Shown here: one piece after another, positions 42,866-51,459 of the stretch | Layout: every line of letters begins with the position of its first letter | How positions within the stretch are numbered: position 1 is the stretch's first letter | NCBI GenBank assembly: GCA_963728495.1 | Contig: CAVSKI010000009.1 | Coordinates: forward strand, 62,001 to 126,000 | DNA from: JACVRW01 sp963728495 | GTDB taxonomy: Bacteria; Actinomycetota; Thermoleophilia; Solirubrobacterales; Thermoleophilaceae | Direction of reading: 5' to 3' | Length of the DNA stretch: 64,000 nt | Program-made: the position numbers and the translations under genes | The notes under the pieces: model-generated | What the model was told of the DNA's origin: nothing | Database searches by the model: none | What the model saw: only the letters and a program-made list of their open reading frames with translations

Positions 42866-43305
42866 ACGAGGTGCTGCATGCGGCGGGCCGTGGCGCGGTG
42901 GGGGCGATGGCCATGACCGGGATGCGGGCGTTGACGGTCAGCCTCGGAATCGTTGAGCAGACGCCGCCGCAGGCGATCTTCAAGCAGAAGGCGCGTGGGC
43001 TGATGGCGCTGGCGCCGCGCAAGAAGCGGCGCGCGGCGATGGAGCTCGCCCACTGGTCATACGGGAGCGTGGGCGGCGCCGCGTTCGGCGTCCTGCCGGA
43101 CGAGGTGCGCCGGCGGCCCTACGCCGGCCCGGTGTACGGGCTTGTCATCTGGCTTGGGTTCGAGCTCTTCCTCGCCCCGGTGCTGGGGCTCAGCCAAGCC
43201 AAGAAGCCGCGTCCGGTCGACCGCCTCGGACTGGCCACGGATCACCTGCTCTACGGCCTCGTGCTCAACCAGGGCCGCAGGCGCCCCCAGGAGAGCTCCG
43301 CTTGA
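42862..43305 (+). CDS. small membrane protein of the hydrogenase operon, unknown
   Basis: 147 residues with hydrophobic stretches around 10-30, 65-82 and 90-112 (GPVYGLVIWLGFELFLAPVLGL) and basic loops (KARGLMALAPRKKRRAAM). No signature of a known transporter was found. It overlaps the SIS gene as GTGA and the hypF start as TTGA. It may anchor the otherwise soluble hydrogenase or its electron carrier to the membrane; this is inference from position. Confidence 0.68.
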   Translation: MNEVLHAAGRGAVGAMAMTGMRALTVSLGIVEQTPPQAIFKQKARGLMALAPRKKRRAAMELAHWSYGSVGGAAFGVLPDEVRRRPYAGPVYGLVIWLGFELFLAPVLGLSQAKKPRPVDRLGLATDHLLYGLVLNQGRRRPQESSA

Positions 43306-45593
43306 GCCGCGTCCGGGCGCGCGTCGAGGGCACGGTCCAGGGAGTCGGCTTTCGCCCATACGTCTACCGGCTGGCCGGGGAGCTCGGCGTGGCCGGGCAC
43401 GTGCTCAATGATTCGCGCGGCGTGGTGGTTGAAGTCGAGGCGGCGCCGGAGACGGTCGAGCGCTTCCTTGCGCGGCTGGCGGCCGAGGCCCCGCCCCTGG
43501 CGCACGTGGAGCGGGTGGTGGCCGAGCCGGTGGAGGAGACCGGCGAGCGCGGCTTCGCGATTCGCGAGAGCCCCCGCGACGGCGAGCCGGGGGCCGCGGT
43601 CACGCCCGATAGCGCCACCTGCTCCGACTGCCTCGCCGAGGTCTTCGACCCCGGCGATCGCCGCTTTCGCTACCCGTTCACCAACTGCACCAACTGCGGG
43701 CCAAGGTTCACGATCGTCCGCAACGTTCCCTACGACCGCCCGCACACCACGATGGCGGGATTCACCATGTGCGCCGAATGCCGGCGCGAGTACCAGGATC
43801 CCCGCGATCGCCGCTTCCACGCACAGCCCAACGCCTGCCCGCAATGCGGGCCGCGCGCGGCCCTCGAACACGCCGGCGGTGGGTCTCCGGCCGACACTGA
43901 GGCCCGCGACGCCATCGAGGCCGCCGCGCGGGCACTGCTCAGCGGGGCGATCGTCGCCGTCAAGGGCCTGGGCGGCTTCCATCTGGCCTGCCGGGCCGGC
44001 GACGAGTCGGTCGTCGCGGAGCTGCGCAAGCGCAAACACCGCGAGGACAAGCCGTTCGCCCTGATGACCCGCGACCTCGACGGTGCGCGCGGGCTGGTGG
44101 AGCTGGAGCCCGCGGAGGCCGAGCTGCTGGTGTCGCCGCGGCGGCCGGTCGTGCTCGCGCGCCGCCGGCCCGACGCGCGGGTGGCCGGCGCCGTGGCTCC
44201 GGCGTCGAAGGACCTCGGCGTGATGCTGCCCTACTCGCCGCTTCACCACCTGCTGCTCGCCGACGCCGGCGAGCCGCTCGTGATGACGAGCGGCAACACG
44301 TCGGACGAGCCGATCGCCTACCGCGACGAGGACGCGCGTGAGCGGCTGGCCCACATCGCCGACCTCTTCCTACTGCACGACCGGCCGATCGAGACGAGAA
44401 CCGACGACTCGGTGGTTCGCGTGGCGGCGGGGCGTACGCAGCTGCTGCGCCGCTCGCGCGGTTACGTCCCGGCCGAAACGGCGTTGCCGGTCGCATGCCG
44501 CGCCCAGCTGCTGGCCTGCGGGGCGGAACAGAAGAACACCTTCGGGGTCGCGAAGGGCGGGCGCGCGTGGGTCGGGCATCACATCGGTGATCTCGAGAAC
44601 TGGGAGACCCTGAGCTCGTTCACCGAGGGCATCGCCCACTTCCAGCGGCTGTTCGCCGTGGAGCCCGAGGTGGTGGCGCACGACCTTCACCCGGAGTACC
44701 TGTCCACCAAGCATGCGATGGAGCTGGACGGCGTACGCCTGGTCGGCGTGCAGCACCACCATGCGCACCTCGCGGCCTGCCTGGCCGAGCACGGGGAGAC
44801 GGGTCCCGCGGTGGGCGCCATCTTCGACGGCACGGGCTACGGCAGCGACGGCACGGTCTGGGGTGGAGAGCTGCTCGTGGGCGACCTGTCGAGCTTCGAG
44901 CGGATGGGCATGCTCTTTCCCGTGCGGCTTCCGGGGGGCGCGGCGGCAGTCAGGCAGCCGTGGCGGATGGCTTGCGCGTGGCTGGCCGAGGCGCTCGAGG
45001 GCGCCCCGGCCCTGCCCCGCGGGCTCTCCGGATCTGTGACGCCGGTGGCGTGGCGCCAGGTCTGCGAGCTGGCCCGGACCGGGGTCGCTTCGCCGCTCAC
45101 CACGAGCATGGGCCGGCTGTTCGACGCGGTGGCTGCGCTGTGCGGCATCCGCGCCGAGGTCAACTACGAGGGCCAGGCCGCCGTGGAGCTCGAGGCGTGC
45201 TCCGATCCCGGCGAGGAGCGCGCGTACCCGCTTCCCGTGGAGGGCGAAGGCGGCGGGCCGCTCGTGATGGACGCGCGGGCGGCCGTGGCCGAGATCGCGC
45301 GTGAGCTCGAGGAGCGCGTGGCGATCCCGCTGGTGGCCGCCCGATTTCACAACGCCGTGGCGGAGGCCACGGCGCGTGCCTGCGTGCTCGCCGCCGGTCG
45401 CGGCGAGACCGAGACCGTTGTGCTCTCGGGGGGCGTGTTCCAGAACCGCCGGCTGCTCCAGCGTGCGTCAGCCCTGCTCGGTGCGGCCGGGCTGCGGGTC
45501 CTCGTGCCGGAGCGGCTGCCCCCGAACGACGGCGGGATCGCGTACGGCCAGCTGGCGGTGGCGGCGGCACGGCTGGCCGAGGAGGCTCCGTGA
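43302..45593 (+). CDS. hypF: carbamoyltransferase HypF
   Basis: 763 residues, full length. The acylphosphatase domain starts RARVEGTVQGVGFRPYVYRL. Two zinc fingers follow (CSDCLAEVFDPGDRRFRYPFTNCTNCGP and CAECRREYQDPRDRRFHAQPNACPQCGP in pieces). The YrdC-like domain shows AIVAVKGLGGFHLAC and LVMTSGNTSDEPI, and the Kae1-like domain HDLHPEYLSTKHA, QHHHAHLAACLAEHG and FDGTGYGSDGTVWGGE. It makes the carbamoyl adenylate used for the CN ligands and passes it to HypE. Starts at TTG 43302 overlapping the previous stop. Confidence 0.95.
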   Translation: MSRVRARVEGTVQGVGFRPYVYRLAGELGVAGHVLNDSRGVVVEVEAAPETVERFLARLAAEAPPLAHVERVVAEPVEETGERGFAIRESPRDGEPGAAVTPDSATCSDCLAEVFDPGDRRFRYPFTNCTNCGPRFTIVRNVPYDRPHTTMAGFTMCAECRREYQDPRDRRFHAQPNACPQCGPRAALEHAGGGSPADTEARDAIEAAARALLSGAIVAVKGLGGFHLACRAGDESVVAELRKRKHREDKPFALMTRDLDGARGLVELEPAEAELLVSPRRPVVLARRRPDARVAGAVAPASKDLGVMLPYSPLHHLLLADAGEPLVMTSGNTSDEPIAYRDEDARERLAHIADLFLLHDRPIETRTDDSVVRVAAGRTQLLRRSRGYVPAETALPVACRAQLLACGAEQKNTFGVAKGGRAWVGHHIGDLENWETLSSFTEGIAHFQRLFAVEPEVVAHDLHPEYLSTKHAMELDGVRLVGVQHHHAHLAACLAEHGETGPAVGAIFDGTGYGSDGTVWGGELLVGDLSSFERMGMLFPVRLPGGAAAVRQPWRMACAWLAEALEGAPALPRGLSGSVTPVAWRQVCELARTGVASPLTTSMGRLFDAVAALCGIRAEVNYEGQAAVELEACSDPGEERAYPLPVEGEGGGPLVMDARAAVAEIARELEERVAIPLVAARFHNAVAEATARACVLAAGRGETETVVLSGGVFQNRRLLQRASALLGAAGLRVLVPERLPPNDGGIAYGQLAVAAARLAEEAP

Positions 45594-45892
45594 CCGGCTC
45601 CGAGAGACTGGACGTGACAGCGATACTCGCCGAGCGCGTCTTCGCGGGGGGCGAGTCCAAGCCCTTCGCCGAGCTCACTCTCGCGGAGGTCGAGGCTCGG
45701 GCGCAGGAGCTGCGCGACGTGTCCGGGTGGGGGCCGACGGCGAAGGTCCGCTCGGTGGCGATGGAGTGGGGCATGATGGCCCGCTCGATGGCCGAGCAGG
45801 GAGCGGAGACCGTTGCCGACGTGGACCCCGCGGAGATCGTGGAGCGCGCGCAGAAGATGTGGATCGTGCCGCCCGGCGGCAGCCTGCTCTGA
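45590..45892 (+). CDS. small hydrogenase-operon protein, unknown
   Basis: 100 residues, mostly helical, with SKPFAELTLAEVEARAQELRDVSGWGPTAKVRSVAMEWGMM and the ending MWIVPPGGSLL. It begins at GTG 45590 overlapping hypF and is the last gene of the operon, ending 22 bp before prfA. I know no characterised family for it. The compact, cysteine-free sequence argues against a metal carrier. Confidence 0.65.
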   Translation: MTGSERLDVTAILAERVFAGGESKPFAELTLAEVEARAQELRDVSGWGPTAKVRSVAMEWGMMARSMAEQGAETVADVDPAEIVERAQKMWIVPPGGSLL

Positions 45893-45914
45893 AGTTGGCC
45901 CTACCCTTGTTGGC

Positions 45915-46961
45915 GTGATCGAGAGGCTCGTTGAGCAGATCGAGGGCCGCTTCGCCGAGCTCTCGCAGCAGATGTCCGATCCGGAGGTGATCGGCGACCA
46001 GGCGCGCTACGCCGGCGTCGGCCGCGCCTATCGCCAGCTCGAATCGGCCAACGAGCTGGCCGCGGAATGGCGCCGGGCCACCGACGACGCCGCCGGGGCC
46101 CGCGAGCTGCTCGCCGAGGATGGCGACGACCCCGAGCTGCGCGAGATGCTGAGCTCCTCCGAGGAGCGGATCGGTCAACTCGAGGAGGAGATCCGGCTGG
46201 CCATGGTGGAGCCCGATCCCAACGACGACAAGGACGTAATCGTCGAGATCCGCCCCGGTACCGGTGGTGAGGAAGCCGGGCTGTTCGCCGCCGACCTGTA
46301 CCGGATGCTCAGCCGCTATGCCGAGCGCCGCCGCTTTCGTCCCGAGCCGCTCGTGGTGGGCGACGGGCATTTCACGCTGGCCGTGAAGGGCCAGGGCGCC
46401 TACAGCGTGTTCAAGTTCGAGGGAGGAACCCACCGGGTGCAGCGTGTGCCCGAGACCGAATCCCAGGGCCGCATCCACACCTCCACGGCGACCGTGGCGG
46501 TGCTGCCCGAGGCCGATGACGTGGACGTGAAGATCGACTCGGGGGACCTCCAGATCGACGTCTACCGCTCATCCGGGCCGGGCGGCCAGTCGGTGAACAC
46601 CACCGATTCGGCCGTGCGCATCACGCACAAGCCGACCGGCCTGGTGGTGTCCATGCAGGACGAGAAGTCCCAGCTGCAGAACCGCGAGAAGGCGATGCGC
46701 GTGCTGCGTGCGAGGCTGCTCGAGCGAGAGCTGGCGGCTCAACAGGCCGAGCAGGCCGCCGCCCGCCTCGCCCAGGTGGGCTCGGGGCAGCGGGCGGAGA
46801 AGATCCGCACCTACAACTTCCCCCAGGACCGCGTGACCGATCATCGCGTCGGTCTCACGAAGGGAAACCTTCCGGGCGTGCTCGCGGGCGAGCTCGAAGA
46901 GTTCACGGCCGCGCTCGAGTCCGAGGAGAAGCGGCGCATGCTCGAAGCAACCGCCGCTTGA
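45915..46961 (+). CDS. prfA: peptide chain release factor 1
   Basis: 348 residues from GTG 45915. The catalytic GGQ loop is SSGPGGQSVNTTDSAVRITH. The codon-recognition domain upstream has RVQRVPETESQGRIHTSTATVAVLPE. RF1 releases peptides at UAA and UAG. A longer open frame from 45813 overlaps the previous gene and adds no RF1 sequence. TTGA overlap with prmC, whose product methylates the GGQ glutamine. It follows the hydrogenase operon by 22 bp and may now be reached by its transcripts. Confidence 0.95.
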   Translation: MIERLVEQIEGRFAELSQQMSDPEVIGDQARYAGVGRAYRQLESANELAAEWRRATDDAAGARELLAEDGDDPELREMLSSSEERIGQLEEEIRLAMVEPDPNDDKDVIVEIRPGTGGEEAGLFAADLYRMLSRYAERRRFRPEPLVVGDGHFTLAVKGQGAYSVFKFEGGTHRVQRVPETESQGRIHTSTATVAVLPEADDVDVKIDSGDLQIDVYRSSGPGGQSVNTTDSAVRITHKPTGLVVSMQDEKSQLQNREKAMRVLRARLLERELAAQQAEQAAARLAQVGSGQRAEKIRTYNFPQDRVTDHRVGLTKGNLPGVLAGELEEFTAALESEEKRRMLEATAA

Positions 46962-47752
46962 CCGCCCGCGACGCGCTGGGCGCCGCGCTCGACGCGCTGA
47001 CCGCGGCGGGCTGCGACACGCCGCGTCTGGATGCCGAGGTTCTGATCGCCGACGCCCTCGGAGTCGACCGCGGGGCGCTGGTGGCCGATCCCGACATGCC
47101 GGTGCCGGGCGCCGCAGCGCGGCTGATCGGCGAACGGGTGCGACGCCGGGTGGCGCGCGAGCCGGTGGCCTACATCCTGGGGCGGAAGGGCTTTCGGCGC
47201 ATCGAGCTGCAGGTAGACCGGCGGGTGTTGATCCCGCGGCCGGAGACGGAGCTGCTGGTGGAGGTGGCGCTGGAGCTGCCGGTTGGTGCTTCGGTGCATG
47301 ACGTGGGGACGGGGTCGGGTGCGGTCGCCCTGGCGCTGCTCGATGAGCGGCCGGATCTCGTTGTCACGGCCTCGGACGCTTCTGCGGCTGCCGTGGAGGT
47401 CGCGCGGTTGAACGCTGCGCGGCTGGCGCTACGTCTCGACGTGGTCGTGGCGCCGGGCGTGCCTCGGGGCTATAAGGGGATGGTGCTGGCCAACCTGCCG
47501 TACGTGCGCGAAGACGAGTGGGCTTCGCTTCAACCGGAGATCCTTCGTTTTGAGCCGCGCGAGGCGCTCGTGTCGGGAGTTGACGGGCTTGACGCCATTC
47601 GCGGTCTCGCGGCGGCTGCACCGCCCGGCACGCGGCTGGCCCTGGAGCACGCGCCGGGGCAGACCGAGGCCGTCCGGGCGCTGCTCCGCGACGCCGAGAC
47701 GCGCCACGACCTGGCCGGCCGCGAGCGCGTGACGGTCGGCTTCGCGCGCTGA
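46958..47752 (+). CDS. prmC: peptide chain release factor N5-glutamine methyltransferase
   Basis: 264 residues. The N-terminal helical domain contacts RF1, and the SAM site is VHDVGTGSGAVALAL. The substrate-binding motif, normally NPPY, reads NLPY in MVLANLPYVREDEW. This is followed by FEPREALVSGVDGLDAIR, which matches PrmC. Start is TTG 46958, overlapping the prfA stop. Function is assigned from the family and the prfA pairing; the motif change is noted separately. Confidence 0.9.
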   Translation: MTARDALGAALDALTAAGCDTPRLDAEVLIADALGVDRGALVADPDMPVPGAAARLIGERVRRRVAREPVAYILGRKGFRRIELQVDRRVLIPRPETELLVEVALELPVGASVHDVGTGSGAVALALLDERPDLVVTASDASAAAVEVARLNAARLALRLDVVVAPGVPRGYKGMVLANLPYVREDEWASLQPEILRFEPREALVSGVDGLDAIRGLAAAAPPGTRLALEHAPGQTEAVRALLRDAETRHDLAGRERVTVGFAR

Positions 47753-47810
47753 CTCGCGCCACGGTCCTGGATCGCACCCCGCATGGGCTGGCCTTTCACG
47801 AGCTTCCAGT

Positions 47811-47865
47811 ACTGGACGGTATAGTTCTCACGTCATCTGGGTAGAACTAGACTGTCCAGTTCTAC
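47811..47865. promoter_or_regulatory. two inverted 18-bp operator-like sites before the SMP-30 gene
   Basis: ACTGGACGGTATAGTTCT (47811-47828, plus strand) and ACTGGACAGTCTAGTTCT (47862-47845, minus strand) agree at 16 of 18 bases. The second overlaps a perfect inverted repeat GTAGAACT-N9-AGTTCTAC at 47841-47865. Both lie in the 128-bp gap after prmC, 16 bases or more before the SMP-30 ATG, and could bind a TetR-type dimer. No regulator gene is adjacent. Confidence 0.55.
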
Positions 47866-47880
47866 GACACGGGAGAGCCC

Positions 47881-48777
47881 ATGGCAACGCAACCGTCATC
47901 CGCAACAGAGCCGCGAGTCCTGCTGAGCGGACTCGCTTATGTCGAATCGCCGCGCTGGCACGAGAACCGCTTGTGGTTTGCTCACTGGGGCACGCAGGAG
48001 ATCGTGGCCGTCGACCTCGATGGCAACAGCGAGGTGGTCGGACAGGGTCCTCCCGGCCTCGGGTGGTCCATCGACTGGCTGCGCGACGGCCGGCTTCTTG
48101 TGACCGGCCCAGAGCTCATGCGCCAGGAGCCAGATGGATCGATGGTCAGGCACGCCGACCTCAGCGGTGTGACCGAATATGGCTGGAACGAGATCGTCGT
48201 CGACGGTCGCGGGAATATCTATGTCAACAGCTTGGGCTTCAATTTCGGGGCCGGCGAAGAGCCCACCCCCGGGCTCATTGCGCTGGTCACCCCGGACGGG
48301 GTGGCGCGCCAGGTAGCCGACGGCATCGAGTTCCCCAACGGCATGGCCATCACGCCCGACAACTCGACGCTGATCGTCTCCGAGTCGTTCGCCGGCCGCC
48401 TCAGCGCGTTCGACATCGCCGCCGACGGCAGCCTGTCCAACCGGCGCGTGTGGGCGGACGGCATCGGCCCGGACGGCATCTGCCTGGATGCCGACGGCGC
48501 GCTGTGGACCCACTCGGCCGACACCCGTACGCATACGGGGCTCGACGACAGTCCCGAGGGCGAGGCCGTTCGGGTCCGCGAAGGCGGCGAGATCCTGCAG
48601 AGAATCGAGTTCGACCGTGCCTGCTTTGCCTGCATGCTCGGCGGCCCCGACCGCCGCACCCTGTTCACGTTGGTGGCCGATTGGCGCGGCATCGAGAAGG
48701 TCGATGAGGCGGTGGCGAGCAGGAGCGGACAGGTTTTGATCACCGAAGCACCCGCGGGCGGTGTCGGTTGGCCGTGA
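47881..48777 (+). CDS. SMP-30/gluconolactonase family protein
   Basis: 298 residues of the six-bladed beta-propeller family. VESPRWHENRLWFAHWGTQEIVAVD, YGWNEIVVDGRGNIYVN, IEFPNGMAITPDNSTLIVSESFAGRLSAFDI in pieces and GPDGICLDADGALWTHS carry the metal-binding Glu, Asn and Asp positions. Likely a lactonase on sugar lactones or related esters. It interrupts prmC-sua5, unlike the common order, and has its own operator-like sites. ATG 47881 follows GGGAGAG. Confidence 0.85.
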   Translation: MATQPSSATEPRVLLSGLAYVESPRWHENRLWFAHWGTQEIVAVDLDGNSEVVGQGPPGLGWSIDWLRDGRLLVTGPELMRQEPDGSMVRHADLSGVTEYGWNEIVVDGRGNIYVNSLGFNFGAGEEPTPGLIALVTPDGVARQVADGIEFPNGMAITPDNSTLIVSESFAGRLSAFDIAADGSLSNRRVWADGIGPDGICLDADGALWTHSADTRTHTGLDDSPEGEAVRVREGGEILQRIEFDRACFACMLGGPDRRTLFTLVADWRGIEKVDEAVASRSGQVLITEAPAGGVGWP

Positions 48778-48836
48778 CCGCCCGGCCTCTGGGGCAGCCC
48801 TCAACGTAGAGCGCGTGCCAATCTTGGTCGGTCGTC

Positions 48837-49448
48837 GTGATCGCCGAGGACCTCGCCACCTTTGAGCGCTGCATCGCCGTCGGGGGCGTGGCGCTGTTCC
48901 CCGCCGACACGGTCTACGGGCTCGCCACCGAGCCGGACTCGAAGGAGGGGGTGCAGCGCCTGTATCGCCTCAAGCGCCGGCGGCCCGACAAGCCCGCCGC
49001 GGTGATGTTCTTCAATCGGGATCTCGCATTGGCCGCGCTGCCCGACCTGCCCGCCCCGACCGCCGAAGCAGCCGAGCGCCTGCTGCCCGGCCCCGTGACC
49101 CTGTTATTGCCCAACGCAGCGCGTCGCTTTCCACTGGCCTCGGGACCAAACCCGCGCGTTCTGGGTCTGAGGGTTCCGGACTTGACCGGCGACCTGGCGG
49201 CGCTGAGCGGCGTGAAGTGGCCGGTCCTGCAGTCCAGCGCCAACATCTCGGACGGTCCGGAAGCCCGCCGAATCGAAGACGTGGAGAGGACCATTCGCTC
49301 CGGGGTGGACATGATCCTCGACGGCGGTGAGCTCCCGGGCACGCCCTCGACCGTTATCGATCTGACCCGCTACCACGACGACGGCAGCTACAGCATCGCC
49401 CGGGCCGGAGCCCTGCCCGCCGAGGAGATCGAGGCGGCCCTACGGTGA
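48837..49448 (+). CDS. L-threonylcarbamoyladenylate synthase (Sua5/YrdC/YwlC)
   Basis: 203 residues. It makes threonylcarbamoyl-AMP for the t6A modification of ANN-decoding tRNAs. Motifs are GGVALFPADTVYGLATEP, LYRLKRRRPDKPAAVMFF, LLPGPVTLLLPN and VLQSSANISDGPEA. The family signature KxR and SxN residues are present (R-Y-LKRR, SSANIS). Only the YrdC domain is present; no Sua5 C-terminal extension. GTG 48837 start; overlaps the AlkD-like gene as GTGA. The prmC neighbourhood is normal for this gene. Confidence 0.93.
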   Translation: MIAEDLATFERCIAVGGVALFPADTVYGLATEPDSKEGVQRLYRLKRRRPDKPAAVMFFNRDLALAALPDLPAPTAEAAERLLPGPVTLLLPNAARRFPLASGPNPRVLGLRVPDLTGDLAALSGVKWPVLQSSANISDGPEARRIEDVERTIRSGVDMILDGGELPGTPSTVIDLTRYHDDGSYSIARAGALPAEEIEAALR

Positions 49449-50131
49449 CGGCCGACGAGATCGTTGCCTGGCTGGCCGAGCGCAAGGCCTCCGAGCACGA
49501 CCTCGCCGGCATGGCGCGCTACGGCATCCGCGTCGAATGCGCCTTTGGCGTCAAGCAACCCGAGCTGCGCGCGCTGGCCAAGCGGATCGGGCGCGATCAC
49601 CGGCTCGCCGGTGAGCTCTGGTCTGCGGGCTGGCGCGAGACGCGCCTGCTCGCGGCCATGACCGACGAGCCGCAGCGCGTCACGCGGACACAGATGGATC
49701 GATGGGCGGGCGACTTCGACTCTTGGGACGTGTGCGACGGGGTCTGTCTCGACCTCTTTCGGCGCACACCGCACGCGTGGGAGAAGGCGCGCGAGTGGCC
49801 CCGTGCGAAGCGCGGCTTCGTGCGCCGCGCCGGGCTCGTGCTGATCGCACTGGTGGCCAAATACGACGATGCCGGCGACTCACACCTCCTCGATCTTCTT
49901 CCTCTGGTGCTCGTGGCCGCACACGACGATCGCAACGAGGTGATGAAGGGCGCCAGCTGGGCCCTGCGCAACGTGGGAAAGCGCAACAGCGAGGTGTATG
50001 TTGCCGCCATGCAAGCCGCAGCGGAGCTGCGGGGATCCGAGAGTCGGGCCGCCCGCTGGGTCGGATCGGACGCCCTGCGCGAACTCGATAGCGCCAAGGT
50101 GCGACAACGACTCGGCGAGGCTGTACGGTGA
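49445..50131 (+). CDS. AlkD-like DNA alkylation repair protein
   Basis: 228 residues of HEAT-like helical repeats. Features are YGIRVECAFGVKQPELRALAKRIG, ELWSAGWRETRLLAAMTD, and the AlkD core DSWDVCDGVCLDLFRRTPHAW with the conserved W and D that face the lesion. It excises bulky or cationic alkylated bases without base flipping in characterised relatives. It lies between sua5 and glyA, linked to both by 4-bp overlaps. Start GTG 49445. Confidence 0.85.
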   Translation: MTADEIVAWLAERKASEHDLAGMARYGIRVECAFGVKQPELRALAKRIGRDHRLAGELWSAGWRETRLLAAMTDEPQRVTRTQMDRWAGDFDSWDVCDGVCLDLFRRTPHAWEKAREWPRAKRGFVRRAGLVLIALVAKYDDAGDSHLLDLLPLVLVAAHDDRNEVMKGASWALRNVGKRNSEVYVAAMQAAAELRGSESRAARWVGSDALRELDSAKVRQRLGEAVR

Positions 50132-51420
50132 TCCCGATGAGCGAGCTCAGCCCGGACTACTTCACCAAGCCCGTTGCCGACGTCGACCCGGAGATTGCCG
50201 AGGTGCTGACAAACGAGGCGCAGCGCCAGGAGTCGACGCTCGAGATGATCGCCTCCGAGAACTTCGTCCCCCAGGCGATCCTCGACTGCCAGGGCTCGGT
50301 GCTCACCAACAAATACGCCGAGGGCTACCCGGGCAAGCGCTACTACAGCGGCTGCGAGCACGTCGATGTGGCCGAGCAGCTGGCCATCGATCGGGCCAAG
50401 GAGCTCTTCGGGGCCGAGCACGCGAACGTGCAGCCGCACTCCGGTGCCCAGGCCAACATGGCCGTCTACATGGCGCTGCTCGAGCCCGGCGACCGCATTC
50501 TGGGCATGAAGCTCGACCATGGCGGCCACCTCACCCACGGGATGAAGATCAACTTCTCGGGGCTCTACTTCGACATCGTGGGCTATGGAGTGCGCGAGGA
50601 GGACTCGCGGCTCGACATGGACGAGCTCCAGCGGATCGCCGAGGACTCACGGCCCAAGCTGATCCTGGCCGGCTGGTCGGCGTACCCGCGCCAGCTCGAC
50701 TTTCAGCGCTTCCGCGAGATCGCCGACTCGGTGGGCGCCCTGCTGATGGCCGACATGGCGCATTTCGCCGGGCTGGTGGCGGCCGAGCAGCACCCAAGCC
50801 CGATCCCCTACTGCGATGTGGTCACCACGACCACGCACAAGACGCTGGCCGGTGCGCGCGGCGGCATGATCCTGTGCCGAGAGGAGTACGCGAAGAAGAT
50901 CAACTCGCGCGTGTTCCCGGGCGCGCAGGGCGGCCCGCTGATGCACGTGATCGCGGGCAAGGCGGTGGCGATGAAGATCGCCAAGAGCGAGCTCTTTCGC
51001 GAGCGCCAGGCGCGTACGCGAGAGGGGGCCGCCGCCGTGGCCGAGGAGATGGTCGGCGTGGGGGTCAACGTGCTCACCGGGGGCACCGATGTGCATCTCG
51101 TGCTGGCCGACCTGCGCGACTCCGAGCTCGACGGCCAGCAGGCCGAGGATCGCCTCCACGAGATCGGCATCACCGTCAACCGCAACGCGGTGCCCTTCGA
51201 CCCGCGCCCACCGGCGGTGTCTTCGGGGGTACGCATCGGCACCCCGGCGCTGGCCACGCGCGGGTTCACCACTGACGACTTCAGCGAGATCGGCAAGGTC
51301 ATCGGCGCGGCACTCACGGGCGACTTCTCGGACACGAAGAAGGCCGAGCTCTCGGGGCGCACCCAGGCCCTCGCCGAGCGCCATCCGCTGTATCCGCAGT
51401 TGGCGCCGGCGACCGTCTGA
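50128..51420 (+). CDS. glyA: serine hydroxymethyltransferase
   Basis: 430 residues of a PLP enzyme that moves the serine C3 group to tetrahydrofolate. Motifs are ESTLEMIASENFVPQAILDCQGS, LTNKYAEGYPGKRYYSGCEHVD, NVQPHSGAQANMAVY, and the PLP lysine in VVTTTTHKTLAGARGGMILC. GTG 50128 overlaps the preceding stop and has GAGG 7 bases upstream, so it is preferred to ATG 50137, which is too far from that site. Confidence 0.96.
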   Translation: MIPMSELSPDYFTKPVADVDPEIAEVLTNEAQRQESTLEMIASENFVPQAILDCQGSVLTNKYAEGYPGKRYYSGCEHVDVAEQLAIDRAKELFGAEHANVQPHSGAQANMAVYMALLEPGDRILGMKLDHGGHLTHGMKINFSGLYFDIVGYGVREEDSRLDMDELQRIAEDSRPKLILAGWSAYPRQLDFQRFREIADSVGALLMADMAHFAGLVAAEQHPSPIPYCDVVTTTTHKTLAGARGGMILCREEYAKKINSRVFPGAQGGPLMHVIAGKAVAMKIAKSELFRERQARTREGAAAVAEEMVGVGVNVLTGGTDVHLVLADLRDSELDGQQAEDRLHEIGITVNRNAVPFDPRPPAVSSGVRIGTPALATRGFTTDDFSEIGKVIGAALTGDFSDTKKAELSGRTQALAERHPLYPQLAPATV

Positions 51421-51440
51421 CCTGGGTTCGGCGAGGCTGG

Positions 51441-51459
51441 GCCGGGTATTGAGCCCGGC
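51441..51459 (+). other. hairpin abutting the alcohol dehydrogenase start
   Basis: GCCGGG / CCCGGC with a 7-base loop ends one base before ATG 51460. No ribosome site is visible outside it. It could be the 3' end of the glyA transcript or a structure that controls initiation. Confidence 0.4.

Noticed and set aside
22149..45914. Mobile element or integrase/tRNA boundary at the lithoautotrophy block
   Set aside because: I found no transposase, integrase, tRNA or direct repeats at either edge, so insertion is argued only from gene order.
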